This document shows positions 25,177 through 35,403 of a DNA stretch of 64,000 nt, in pieces (position 1 is the stretch's first letter; each line of letters opens with the position of its first letter). The stretch is taken from NCBI RefSeq assembly GCF_016862455.1, contig NZ_BOMZ01000037.1, positions 95,003-159,002 of the forward strand. The letters are read 5' to 3'. The notes under the pieces are model-generated. The model was not told the origin of the DNA. It saw only the letters and a program-made list of their open reading frames with translations, and ran no database searches. This DNA is from Actinoplanes utahensis. Lineage in GTDB: Bacteria; Actinomycetota; Actinomycetes; Mycobacteriales; Micromonosporaceae. The position numbers were made by a program, and so were the translations under genes.

Positions 25177-26762
25177 TCATCTATGCGAGTCAACGGAATC
25201 CATTTGCAGGTTTGTTGCAGAGGCGAGGAACATGTCCATGCAGCGCTCGGCGTTCGCGGTGATCGTCAGGGCCGGATTGGCCAGTGCCGCGGACCCGGGC
25301 AGCAGCGCCCCGTCGACGCAGAACAGGTTCTCGTATCCGGCGACCTTCCCGCCGAAGTCGGTGGCCCGGCCCATCACCAGACCCCCGAGCGGGTGGTACG
25401 TGTTGCGCGAGCCGAGGCCCATTCCGGTGTTCCGGTCGTACGTGGGAAGCCCGGTCAGCAGCGACCCTTTCGCGCCTTCGGTCGACCACCACAGCCGGGA
25501 CGCCAGATCCCGCCCGGCCTTGTCCGACGAGGTCTCCATCTCCGCGTACGGCCAGTGCACCTTCCCGGTCCCGGTCGCCGGGTCGTACCGGATCTCGCCC
25601 CGCTCCGCCGCCAGGCTGGTGATCAGGTGCGCGGTGGTCGCCGGCAGCCACGACGGGATGGGTGCGGCCTCCCACGCCATCGCCGCCTTCGCGTACGGGT
25701 TGGAGTCGTCGTGGAACCGCACGTTCCCCGGCCCGCCCTGCGCGTGCCCGACCGCCCGGCGCAGGTTGAGCCGCGCGATCAGGAAGTCCCCGTTGTTGCC
25801 CCAGCCCTTGCCGACCTCGGCGCCGGCCAGCCGGGGCAGCCGTCCCCGGGCCCGTGAGGTGAGCAGCAGCGACGTGCTGCCCAGCGAGCCGGCGGCCAGG
25901 AACACGTAGTCGGCGGAGAGGACCGGGGTGGACAGCACCGATCCGCGGTCGTCGATCTGCCGGCACGCCACCTCGAACGTCGACGACCCGGAGACCTCGC
26001 GGAGCTCGGTCACCTCGTGCAGCGGCAGCACGCGGGCGCCGGCCGCGACGGCCCAGGCCAGGTAGTTGCGGTCGACGCTGTTCTTCGCGCCGGAGTTGCT
26101 GCCGAACGGTCCCTCGCCGATGGTGTGGCAGGCCGGGGCCCGCCCGGCCAGCTCGTCCCGGATCACGTCCCAGTTCACCCCGAACGGGACGGGTACGGGC
26201 GTACGGCCGAACTCCGCGATGTAAGCCGGCCAGGCGCGCGCCCCCACGTACGCCGCATGGTTCTGAATGTCCTCCGGAATCGTCGCGGCGCCCAGATTCC
26301 TGCGGGCGCGCGGCCAGTAGACGTCCTCGAAATCGGTGTACGGGAGGCGGTAGACGGTCTCCCAGTCGGCCCGCCGCGGCTGCGGCATGAACATGCCGAT
26401 GACCAGGGAACCGCCGCCGACACCGGCCCCGCACATCACCTGGATGCCGTCGCCGGCGTGCTTCTGGATCAGGCCCGCGCCCCGGGTGATGGTCTTGCTG
26501 ACGTCCAGCCCGAGCGGCGGACGATCGGCGAACCACGCGCACCGCCAGTCCGGATCGCTGATCGTGCAGAAGGTGCTCCCGGAGCCGTCCACGTCCCAGC
26601 GGCGGCCACGTTCGAGAACGGTCACCGACATCCCGGCCTGGGCGAGCCGGTAGGCCGCGACGGCCCCGCCGAACCCGCTCCCGATGACGATGGCCGAGCG
26701 GGCCCGCAGATGGGGGAGAGGCAGCGCCGGAAGAAGAGCTGAAGCCAGCAGGGTCCGACGTT

Positions 26763-26766
<4 letters not shown>
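25177..26766 (-). CDS. Class I cholesterol oxidase (GMC flavoprotein)
   Basis: 529 aa from GTG 26766, overlapping the ltp3 stop (GTGA). FAD-binding GSGFGG lies at 29-34. Residues matching the Streptomyces cholesterol oxidase active site are present: Glu366 in MAWEAAP, His458 in TYHPLGG and Asn497 in LANPALTITA. The C-terminal block KVAGYENLFCVDGALLPGSA is diagnostic. The enzyme converts cholesterol to cholest-4-en-3-one with O2. The N-terminus KRRTLLASALLPALPLP looks like a Tat signal, but the hydrophobic part is short and the FAD motif follows at once, so export is uncertain. Last gene of a DUF35-ltp4-ltp3-oxidase operon. Confidence 0.86.
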
Positions 26767-27910
<1,144 letters not shown>

Positions 27911-27914
<4 letters not shown>

Positions 27915-28849
27915 GATCGGCTCCCCAGCACGCAGGTGAGGTTCTGTTGCAGCAACGGCCCGCTCGTCGCGTGCCCGAGCGCCTTCGCCGCCCGCCCCGC
28001 CATGACCTCCTCCGCCGCGACCCCGATCCGCGACAGTCCCGCGGAGAACATCGCGTTCTCGGTGAACGGCACGTACCGCACCCCGCCGGAGAGCCCGAAC
28101 GCCCGGCGTAACAGCAGCTCCTGATGGGTGAACGGGGCATGCAGGGCGGCCACGTCCACCTCCGGCGCCGGCATGGCCGGCAGCTCGCCGAAGCCCTGCG
28201 CCTCGATGCGATGCTCGATCCGCTCGATCCAGGCGGCGCGCCGTCCGGCCACCCGGTCACCCGCGGCGAGGACGACGGCTGCCGCCCCGTCCGCGACGGG
28301 CGCGACGTCGTGCTCCCGCAAGGGCATGGAGACGTACGGGCTGTCCGGCGCCTGATGTCCGCGCTGCGCCGCCACCGCCGCCATGTCGTCCTCGCTGCAC
28401 CGCCCGGCGTCGATCGCCAGCCGTGCCTGCAACGCGGCGACACTGATCGCGTCCGGCCACAACGGCGCGACCGTGTACGGGTCCATCTGCAGCGCCAGCA
28501 CCCGGTTCAGGTCGCCCGCGGTGCCCTTGCCGAACCCGTACACCAGCGCCGTCGACGCCTCCCCGGACAGGATCTTGAGGTACGCCTCGTACAGCGCCCA
28601 GGCCGCGTCCATCTCCACATGCGACTCGGCGATCGGCGGCACCGCCCCGATCGCGTCGACCGCGCTGACGAACGAGAACGCCCGCCCCGCCAGATAGTCC
28701 GACGACCCGGAGCACCAGAAGTCGATGTCGCGCCGGCCGAGCCCGGCCCGTGCGAGGGCCTCCTCGAAGACCGGCACGAGCGTCTCCACCCCGCTGGTCG
28801 TGACGACCCCGCCGGCCTGCGCGAACCCGATGACCGCGACCCCGTTCAC
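27911..28849 (-). CDS. ltp4: Thiolase-fold lipid-transfer protein, Ltp4-like
   Basis: 312 aa from GTG 28849 (GTGA overlap with the DUF35 gene). VAVIGFAQAGGVVTTSGVET and FWCSGSSDYLAGRAFSFVSA mark a thiolase-like N-domain, and ALGHATSGPLLQQNLTCVLG the C-terminus. The canonical nucleophile region has DAIGAVPPIAESHVEMDAAW, without the standard CxSG Cys. Ltp4 (Rv3522, about 354 aa) sits between a DUF35 protein and Ltp3 in M. tuberculosis, as here. It probably forms a multi-subunit complex with its two neighbours. Confidence 0.78.
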
Positions 28850-29787
28850 AGGTGCTCCGCGTAGGTCTCGTAGGCGGCGTCCGGTTCCCCGCTCGGCGCG
28901 AAGTGGCTGATGTTCTCCGGTGTCGTCCCCCAGTCGGCCCGATCCCGCCACACGGCCGCGACCCGCAGCCCCATCCGTACCTCCTCCGCCGGGACGCCGA
29001 GGATCAGATGCGGCACCGGGATGTCCGCCCCGTCCAGCAGCACCTGCGCCACCACGTACGGCGGGGTGAGCCGCTGACCCGCGAACGGCACGTTGACCAC
29101 GCAGAACGTCGTGACCGTGCCCCGGCCGGCGACCTCGACGACCTCGTCGGGCGCGACCCCGTCGGCGGGGCAGAACCGGGGGGGCACGTACACCTTCCGG
29201 CAGGCCGGGCACCGCTGCCCGATGATCCGCCCCTCGGCGAGCGCCCGCAGATACCGGTCCTCCTCCACCGACGTGGTGTGCCGGTAGTGCAGCCGGATCG
29301 GTGTCGTCATCATCGTCACCGGCTCGCTCTCCGGTCCCGGCGGCCCGGCCGTGGCGGTCCCGGGCTCGAAGCACTCGATGTCGCGGATGTGCCCGACGCG
29401 GTCGGCGGCCCAGCGGATCCGCACCCGCATCCCGGTCCGCATCGCCTCGGCGGAGCCGGCGTCAACCGCGTGCAGCAGGGCCGTGTCCGCCCCGTCGAGC
29501 CGGATCAGCGCCCACCCGAACGGCCAGTCCAGCGGCTGGCCCTCCAGGGGCCGGCCGGTCCAGGTCCAGCTGATCACCGTTCCGGACGGGGCGACCTCGA
29601 CCAGGTCGGTCACCGGCTCGTGGGTGACGGGGTCGTATTCGAGCGGCGGCACGTGCACCCGCCCGTCGGCGGTCCGCCCGCCCATCACCCGGCGGTCGCG
29701 CAGTCCCGCCATGAACCGGCCGAGCACCGGCCCGAGCGAGCGCGTGTAGTCGAACGCGATGGTGAGCGGTGCCGCCAGGGTCTCCAC
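28846..29787 (-). CDS. DUF35 OB-fold acyl-CoA-associated protein, Rv3521-like
   Basis: 313 aa from GTG 29787; TTG 29811 would add 8 residues but falls inside an operator. There are two DUF35-type halves. The second (about 170-313) has a zinc ribbon, GQRCPACRKVYVPPRFCP near 185-202, and an OB-fold (VAGRGTVTTFCVVNVPF). The first (about 1-135) has GGRTADGRVHVPPLEYDP and an OB-fold without Cys. DUF35 proteins bind acyl-CoA and partner thiolase-like Ltp aldolases or MaoC hydratases in sterol side-chain removal. First gene of the operon with ltp4 and ltp3. Confidence 0.82.
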   Translation of the reverse strand: METLAAPLTIAFDYTRSLGPVLGRFMAGLRDRRVMGGRTADGRVHVPPLEYDPVTHEPVTDLVEVAPSGTVISWTWTGRPLEGQPLDWPFGWALIRLDGADTALLHAVDAGSAEAMRTGMRVRIRWAADRVGHIRDIECFEPGTATAGPPGPESEPVTMMTTPIRLHYRHTTSVEEDRYLRALAEGRIIGQRCPACRKVYVPPRFCPADGVAPDEVVEVAGRGTVTTFCVVNVPFAGQRLTPPYVVAQVLLDGADIPVPHLILGVPAEEVRMGLRVAAVWRDRADWGTTPENISHFAPSGEPDAAYETYAEHL

Positions 29788-29796
29788 GAAGATGAG

Positions 29797-29810
29797 TGAA
29801 ACACGTTCCA
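29797..29810. promoter_or_regulatory. KstR-type operator, DUF35-ltp side
   Basis: TGAAACACGTTCCA matches TNNAACNNGTTNNA at all fixed positions. It ends 10 bp before the GTG start of the DUF35 gene, which argues against the upstream TTG. Confidence 0.72.
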
Positions 29811-29864
29811 ACTTTGCCGGGCAAGGATCGGGCGGAAACGCGGTGCAAGCGGCTTTCGCATCGA

Positions 29865-29878
29865 TGGAACCGGTTATA
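29865..29878. promoter_or_regulatory. KstR-type operator, fadD side
   Basis: TGGAACCGGTTATA matches TNNAACNNGTTNNA at all fixed positions. It lies 10 bp before the ATG of the fadD gene at 29889. Confidence 0.7.
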
Positions 29879-29888
29879 GAGTCGCGGC

Positions 29889-31436
29889 ATGACGGGCATC
29901 GGGATGTGGACCATCGCGGCGCAGCGGCCGCAGTCGGCGGCCATCGTCGAACCCGGCGGCCGCACCCTGACCTACGGCGAGCTGGCCGCCGAGGCCGACC
30001 GGATCGGGCGCGGCCTGCAGGCGGCCGGGCTCGGGCCCGGTGACACGATCGCGCTGCTGCTGCCGAACGGCGCCGACATCCTCACCGCCTATTTCGCGGC
30101 CGCCCAGATCGGGCTGCACGTCGTACCCCTGAACTGGCATCTGACCGCCGCCGAACTCGGCTACATCCTGCGCGACAGCGGCGCCCGCGCGTTCCTCGCG
30201 CACCCGCGGTTCGGTGACGCGGCCCGCGCCGCCGCCGACGAGGCGGGCCTCGGCCCGGAGAGCCGCTACGCGGCGGGAGACGTCCCCGGCTTCCGGCCGC
30301 TGTCCGCTCTCGGTTCGCCCGGCGGGGGACGACCCTTCCCGCGTACGCTCGGCGCGCTCATGGTGTACACGTCGGGCACCTCCGGCCGCCCCAAGGGGGT
30401 ACGCCGCCCGCTGCCCGGCCTCGACCCCGACCAGGTGTCGCCGGTCTCGCTCTGGTTCTTCGGCCTGTTCGGGCTCCGGCCGTTCGACGACCACGTGCAT
30501 CTGTGCTGCTCACCGCTCTATCACACGGCGGTGATGAACTTCGCTGTCATCTCGCTCCAGTTCGGCCATCCGGTCGTGGTGATGGAGCACTGGGACGCCG
30601 AGGAGTTCCTGCGCCTGGTCGAACGGCACCGGGTCACCCACAGCCACATGGTCCCCACCCAGTTCCGCCGTCTGCTCGCCCTGCCGTCGTCGTTCCGCAC
30701 CCAGGTCGACGTGTCCTCGATGCGCGCGATGATCCACGGCGCCGCGCCCTGCCCGCAGCCGGTCAAACAGCAGATGCTCGACTGGTTCGGCCCGGTCGTG
30801 ATCGAGTACTACGCGGCCTCCGAGGGCGGCGGCACCCTGATCACCGCGACCGAGTGGCGGGCCCGGCCCGGCTCGGTCGGCAAGGCGTGGCCCGGGTCGC
30901 GGGTGCGGGTGCTCGACGACGACGGCAAGGACCGGCCGGCCGGCGAGCCCGGCACGGTGTACCTGCAGATGGGCGACGCCACGTTCGAGTACCACGGCGA
31001 CCCCGGGAAGACCCGCGCCTCCTGGCGGGACCGGATGTTCACCGTCGGCGACATCGGCTACCTCGACGACGACGGCTACCTGTACCTGTGCGACCGGGCC
31101 AGTGACGTGATCATCACCGGTGGCGTGAACGTCTATCCGGCAGAGATCGAGAACGAGCTCGCCGTCCATCCCGCCGTCGCCGACGTCGCCGTCTTCGGCA
31201 TCCCGCACGACGAGTGGGGCGAGGAGATCAAGGCCGTCGTCCAGCCCACGCCCGGTGTCACGCCCGGACCCGCCCTGACCACCGAGCTCCTCGCGTTCCT
31301 CGGCGGCCGGCTGGCCCGTTTCAAGCTGCCCCGCACCGTCGACTACGTCACCGAGCTTCCCCGTGACCCGAACGGCAAGCTCTACAAAAGGCACCTCCGC
31401 GCGCCGTACTGGTCCGGCCGCGACCGCGCCATCTGA
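29889..31436 (+). CDS. Fatty-acyl/steroid-acyl CoA synthetase, FadD17-type
   Basis: 515 aa. ANL motifs: P-loop TSGTSGRPKG at 161-170, ASEGGG in the A5 position, DRASDVIITGGVNVYPAEIE in the hinge, catalytic Lys497 in NGKLYKR. It activates a carboxylate as a CoA thioester. The KstR-type sites and the divergent ltp operon point to a sterol side-chain acid. FadD17 of M. tuberculosis (about 502 aa) is the closest named guess, but the name is not secure. The ATG at 29889 lacks a clear ribosome site; ATG 29904 is an alternative. Confidence 0.78.
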   Translation: MTGIGMWTIAAQRPQSAAIVEPGGRTLTYGELAAEADRIGRGLQAAGLGPGDTIALLLPNGADILTAYFAAAQIGLHVVPLNWHLTAAELGYILRDSGARAFLAHPRFGDAARAAADEAGLGPESRYAAGDVPGFRPLSALGSPGGGRPFPRTLGALMVYTSGTSGRPKGVRRPLPGLDPDQVSPVSLWFFGLFGLRPFDDHVHLCCSPLYHTAVMNFAVISLQFGHPVVVMEHWDAEEFLRLVERHRVTHSHMVPTQFRRLLALPSSFRTQVDVSSMRAMIHGAAPCPQPVKQQMLDWFGPVVIEYYAASEGGGTLITATEWRARPGSVGKAWPGSRVRVLDDDGKDRPAGEPGTVYLQMGDATFEYHGDPGKTRASWRDRMFTVGDIGYLDDDGYLYLCDRASDVIITGGVNVYPAEIENELAVHPAVADVAVFGIPHDEWGEEIKAVVQPTPGVTPGPALTTELLAFLGGRLARFKLPRTVDYVTELPRDPNGKLYKRHLRAPYWSGRDRAI

Positions 31437-31446
31437 AGCCCCACCC

Positions 31447-31503
31447 CCGGCTGGTCGTCACGGCTGTCTCGAGGCCTTCGAGACAGCCGTGACGACCAGC
31501 CGG
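31447..31503. repeat. Perfect 26-bp inverted repeat (copy 1 of an interspersed family), bidirectional terminator
   Basis: Arms of 26 bp, beginning CCGGCTGGTCGTCACGGCTG, separated by 5 bp, with no mismatch. It lies between the convergent stops of fadD (31436) and echA19 (31506), so termination in both directions is likely. Related copies are at 40590, 56791 and 63800. Confidence 0.85.
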
Positions 31504-31505
31504 AT

Positions 31506-32285
31506 CTAGGCGCCTTTGAAGTCGGGCCGGCGCTTCTCGACGAAGGCCCGGGGGCCCTCCTTGGCGTCGTCGGAGGTGAAGACCTCCATCCCGATCCGGG
31601 ACTCGATGGCGAAGGCCTCGTTCTCCGGCAGGCCCTCGGTCTCGCGGATGGTGCGCAGGATGGCCCGGACGGCGAGCGGGCCGTTCGCCGCGATGGTCTC
31701 GGCGATCTCGAGGGCCCGGCTCAGCGCCTGGCCGTCGGGGACGACGTGGCCGATCAGGCCGATGTCGCGGGCCTCGGCGGCGCTCAGGTGACGGCCGGTG
31801 AGCAGCAGTTCCGCGGCGACCGTGTAGGGCAGCTGGCGGGGGAGCCGGACCGCGGAGCCGCCCAGCGGGAAGAGGCCCCAGCGGGCCTCGGACACCCCGA
31901 AGCGGGCGCTCGCCCCGGCGACCCGCACGTCGGTGGCCTGGAGGATCTCGGTGCCTCCGGCGACGGCCGCGCCCTCCACCGCGGCGATCAGCGGTTTCGT
32001 CAGGCGGCGGCCCTTGAGCAGCGCGTCGATGCGGGACAGGTCGGCGCCGCCGTTGCGGAAGCTCTCGCCGGGGTGGTCGCCGGTCATCGCCCGCAGGTCG
32101 GCGCCGGCGCAGAACGCGCCGCCCGCGCCGGTGAGGATCGCGACCCGGATCTCCGGGTCGGTGTCGGCGCGGTCCCAGGCGTCGCGCATCACGGCGAGCA
32201 TCTCGGCGGAGAGCGCGTTGCGGACGTGCGGCCGGTTCATCGTGACGATCAGGACAGGCCCGCGTTGCTCGACGAGAGCGTCCAC
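31506..32285 (-). CDS. echA19: Steroid enoyl-CoA hydratase EchA19
   Basis: 259 aa from GTG 32285; EchA19 has about 263. Crotonase signature: [14 protein letters not shown] near 15-28, [13 protein letters not shown] near 59-71, [20 protein letters not shown] near 103-122. EchA19 hydrates the side-chain enoyl-CoA of cholesterol intermediates. It is divergent from fadD19 across a KstR-type site, as Rv3516 is from Rv3515c. Sequence family and synteny agree. Confidence 0.85.
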   Translation of the reverse strand: MDALVEQRGPVLIVTMNRPHVRNALSAEMLAVMRDAWDRADTDPEIRVAILTGAGGAFCAGADLRAMTGDHPGESFRNGGADLSRIDALLKGRRLTKPLIAAVEGAAVAGGTEILQATDVRVAGASARFGVSEARWGLFPLGGSAVRLPRQLPYTVAAELLLTGRHLSAAEARDIGLIGHVVPDGQALSRALEIAETIAANGPLAVRAILRTIRETEGLPENEAFAIESRIGMEVFTSDDAKEGPRAFVEKRRPDFKGA

Positions 32286-32324
32286 CCGTTTTCCCCTCTC
32301 CGTGCACAACCCTTGCCCCGGAAC

Positions 32325-32338
32325 GATAACAGGTTCTA
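32325..32338. promoter_or_regulatory. KstR-type operator between echA19 and fadD19
   Basis: GATAACAGGTTCTA keeps the AACNNGTT core and right arm of TNNAACNNGTTNNA; only the first base deviates. It lies 10 bp before the fadD19 ATG and 39 bp before the echA19 GTG. Confidence 0.65.
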
Positions 32339-32348
32339 CTTTGCGTTG

Positions 32349-33932
32349 ATGGCGGCCAATATTGCGGACCTGTTCGAGCACGCGGTCGACGCCTTTGGAG
32401 ATCGCGTCGCGGTGGCCTGCGGCGAGCGTGCGGCCACCTATGCCGAGTTGGAGGAGACCGCCAACCGTCTGGCCCATTTCCTGCGCAGTCGAGGGGTGGG
32501 CAAGGGTGCCCACGTCGGGCTCTACGCGGGCAACTCGATCGAGGCACTGGTCGCCATGATCGCCGTGTACAAGCTCCGCGCCGTGGTCGTCAACGTCAAC
32601 TATCGCTATGTCGAGAACGAGTTACAGTATCTGATCACCGACGCCGGCCTGGACGTGCTGATCCACGACCGCGGACTGTCGGAGCGGGTCGGCGCCGTCG
32701 CGTCCGGTCTGACCACGATGATCGCGCTGCCCGACGGCTCCCGATCCGATCTCCCCGGTGTCTCCTATGCGGACGCCGTCGGGGCGGGAAAGCCGGGCCG
32801 GGATTTCGGGGAGCGGTCCGGGGACGACATCTATCTGCTGTACACCGGCGGCACCACCGGCTATCCCAAGGGCGTGATCTGGCGGCACGAGGACGTCTGG
32901 CGGGTCCTCGGCGGCGGCATCGACTTCATGACCGGCATCCCCCTCGACGACGAGTGGGCGCAGAGCCGGCGCGGCGCCGAGACACCCCCGATGACCCGGC
33001 TCTGCCTGGCGCCGCTGATCCACGGCAACGCCCAGTGGGCCGCCCTCGCCGGCCTGTTCGCCGGCGACACCGTCGTCTTCCTGCCGCACTTCGACGCCGA
33101 GGAGGTGTGGCGCACCGTCGAACGCCGCCGGGTCAACGTGATCGTGCTGATCGGCGACGCGATGGCCCGGCCGATCATCGAGGCGTACCTGGCCGGCAGC
33201 CACGACGGATCCTCGCTGGTGGCGATCTCGTCGAGCGCCGCGCTGTTCTCCCCGTCGGTGAAGCGCCAGTACCTGCAGGCGCTGCCGGACGTCATGGTCA
33301 CCGACGCGATCGGCGCGTCCGAGACCGGGTTCACCGGCCTCGGGATCGTCGCCGACGTGGCCGGTGGCGCCGTCGACGGCCCGCGGGTCATGCCCGGCCC
33401 GGACACCATCGTCATCGACGAGCACGGGCGGAAGGCGCCACCGGGCGTGATCGGCCGGCTGGCCCGGGGTGGGCACGTGCCGCTCGGCTACTACAACGAC
33501 CCGGCCAAGACGGCGGAGCTGCTCACCGAGGTCGACGGGGTCCGCTACGCCGTGCCCGGCGACCTGGCCCGGATCGAGGACGACGGCACGATCACCCTGC
33601 TCGGCCGGGGCAACACGTGCGTCAACACCGGGGGCGAGAAGGTCTTCCCGGAGGAGGTCGAAGGGGCCCTCAAATCCCATCCGGACGTGTTCGACGCCCT
33701 GGTCATCGGGATCCCCGACGACCTGCTCGGCCAGAAGGTGGCCGCGCTCGTCCAGTTGCGTGACGGCGCCAAGGCCGACGTGGACGGCCTCGACACGCTG
33801 GTCCGGCAGCGGATCGCCGGGTTCAAGGCGCCCCGCGCGATCTGGTTCGTCGACCGGATCCAGCGCACCATCAGCGGCAAGGCCGACTACCGCTGGGCCC
33901 ACGCCTGGACGAGGGAGAACGATGCGGACTGA
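32349..33932 (+). CDS. fadD19: Steroid-CoA ligase FadD19
   Basis: 527 aa. The start [20 protein letters not shown] and the block [20 protein letters not shown] are those of FadD19, followed by the P-loop at 166-174 and catalytic Lys511 (SGKADYRWA). FadD19 attaches CoA to the C26 acid made by CYP125, the first activation of the sterol side chain. Its end overlaps the next gene by 11 nt. No strong ribosome site is seen before ATG 32349. Confidence 0.88.
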   Translation: MAANIADLFEHAVDAFGDRVAVACGERAATYAELEETANRLAHFLRSRGVGKGAHVGLYAGNSIEALVAMIAVYKLRAVVVNVNYRYVENELQYLITDAGLDVLIHDRGLSERVGAVASGLTTMIALPDGSRSDLPGVSYADAVGAGKPGRDFGERSGDDIYLLYTGGTTGYPKGVIWRHEDVWRVLGGGIDFMTGIPLDDEWAQSRRGAETPPMTRLCLAPLIHGNAQWAALAGLFAGDTVVFLPHFDAEEVWRTVERRRVNVIVLIGDAMARPIIEAYLAGSHDGSSLVAISSSAALFSPSVKRQYLQALPDVMVTDAIGASETGFTGLGIVADVAGGAVDGPRVMPGPDTIVIDEHGRKAPPGVIGRLARGGHVPLGYYNDPAKTAELLTEVDGVRYAVPGDLARIEDDGTITLLGRGNTCVNTGGEKVFPEEVEGALKSHPDVFDALVIGIPDDLLGQKVAALVQLRDGAKADVDGLDTLVRQRIAGFKAPRAIWFVDRIQRTISGKADYRWAHAWTRENDAD

Positions 33933-35004
33933 CCTGTGCGACCTCCTCGGCATCGACGTCCCGATCGTCGGGTTCAGCCCCTCCGAGCACGTCGTCGCGG
34001 CGATCAGCCGAGCCGGCGGGCTCGGCGTGCTGGGGTGCGTCCGGTTCAACGACGCCGATGAGCTGGACACCGTCCTCACCTGGCTGGACGGGGCCACCGG
34101 CGGCCGCCCGTACGGCGTCGACGTGGTCATGCCCAGCACCCGCCCCACCGAAGGCGTCCCGGAGGACCTCGGCGAACTCATCCCGGAAGGCCACCGGGAG
34201 TTCGTCGACCGCACCCTGCTCCGCCTCGGGGTGCCGCCGCTGTCCGGTGAGCCGCGGCCCGGCGTCCTCGGCTGGCTCCACTCGGTCGCCCGCAGCCACG
34301 TCGAGGTGGCGCTGCGCCACCCGATCCGGCTGATCGCCAACGCGCTCGGCCCGCCACCGCCCGACGTCATCGCCCAGGCCCACGACCGGAACCTCCTGGT
34401 CGCGGCCCTGGCCGGGCGGGCCGACCACGCCCGCAGCCACGCCGCGGCAGGCGTCGACATCGTGGTCGCGCAGGGCTACGAGGCCGGCGGGCACACCGGG
34501 GAGATCGCCGGGATGGTGCTGATCCCCGAGGTGGTGGACGCGGTCGGCGTGCCGGTCCTGGCCGCCGGCGGCATCGGCAGCGGACGGCAGATCGCGGCGG
34601 CGCTCGCCCTCGGCGCCCGCGGAGTGTGGATGGGGTCGGTCTGGCTCGGCACCAGCGAGTACGAGAGCGGCCCGGCGCTGCGGGAGGCGCTGCTGCGGGC
34701 GTCGTCGAGCGACACGGTCCGCAGCCGCATCTACTCCGGCAAACCGGCGCGGCTGCTGCGCAACCGCTGGACCGAGGCGTGGTCGGCGGACGCCGCGCCC
34801 CGGCCGCTGCCGATGCCGTTGCAGAACCTGCTGGTGTCGGGGGCGCACGAACGGCTGATGGCGTCCGGGGACCCGAGTGTCGTACCGATGCCGGTCGGTC
34901 AGATCGTCGGCCGGATGAACGCGGTCCGCCGGGTCGCGGAGGTGATGTCCGATCTGGTCACCGAAGCCGACGAGACTCTCGCCAGGCTGCCCAAGCTGCT
35001 CTGA
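33922..35004 (+). CDS. Nitronate monooxygenase / NPD-family FMN protein
   Basis: 360 aa from ATG 33922, overlapping fadD19 by 11 nt. A TIM-barrel NPD protein: GIDVPIVGFSPSEHVVAAIS, VAQGYEAGGHTGEIAGMVLI near 184-203 (FMN-phosphate loop region) and VLAAGGIGSGRQIAAALALG near 213-232. It shares this fold with the IpdC-like gene at 52691, but the two differ widely. Translational coupling to fadD19 suggests a steroid-CoA oxidoreductase. The reaction is not known. Confidence 0.78.
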   Translation: MRTDLCDLLGIDVPIVGFSPSEHVVAAISRAGGLGVLGCVRFNDADELDTVLTWLDGATGGRPYGVDVVMPSTRPTEGVPEDLGELIPEGHREFVDRTLLRLGVPPLSGEPRPGVLGWLHSVARSHVEVALRHPIRLIANALGPPPPDVIAQAHDRNLLVAALAGRADHARSHAAAGVDIVVAQGYEAGGHTGEIAGMVLIPEVVDAVGVPVLAAGGIGSGRQIAAALALGARGVWMGSVWLGTSEYESGPALREALLRASSSDTVRSRIYSGKPARLLRNRWTEAWSADAAPRPLPMPLQNLLVSGAHERLMASGDPSVVPMPVGQIVGRMNAVRRVAEVMSDLVTEADETLARLPKLL

Positions 35005-35079
35005 CGAAAACCCGGTCCGGTACGCCGTGCGCGTGCCGGGGGCCCGCACGGCATGCGCAGACATGCCAAGCTCGTCGAT

Positions 35080-35340
35080 ATGACACCAGACCAGCACCAG
35101 GTCCGCGCGCAGGAGCTCGCCGCCGAGGCCGAGCAGGCCTACGCCGACATCCGCCTCCAGGTCGAGGCCGGGGACGACATCGACGAGCCGGTGTGGCGCT
35201 ACCTCGACACCACCATCCAGCTCGGCCAACTGCACGCCACCCTGGCGCTGCGCCGGCCGCCGGCCGGATCCCCGGCCGGTTACGAGGACGGCGGCGCCGT
35301 CGACTACGGCGACGCTGATCCCACCTACGACCGGCGCTGA
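35080..35340 (+). CDS. Small conserved hypothetical protein
   Basis: 86 aa from ATG 35080 (ATG 35053 is a longer alternative). The N-terminal half is an amphipathic helix (QHQVRAQELAAEAEQAYADI), then DDIDEPVWRYLDTTIQLGQL, and an acidic, low-complexity tail. Soluble, with no signal peptide or family. A GC-rich hairpin at about 35024-35052 lies just before it. Confidence 0.45.
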   Translation: MTPDQHQVRAQELAAEAEQAYADIRLQVEAGDDIDEPVWRYLDTTIQLGQLHATLALRRPPAGSPAGYEDGGAVDYGDADPTYDRR

Positions 35341-35403
35341 CCGCGATTCATTTGCTGAAATCGGCTTGACCTGCACTGCGGTTCACCTGATTTGGTGGCG
35401 GCC

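Noticed and set aside
31447..31503. Transposon terminal inverted repeats at 31.4 kb
   Set aside because: The arms are 5 bp apart with no transposase between them, and the position between two stops fits a terminator or REP-like element.
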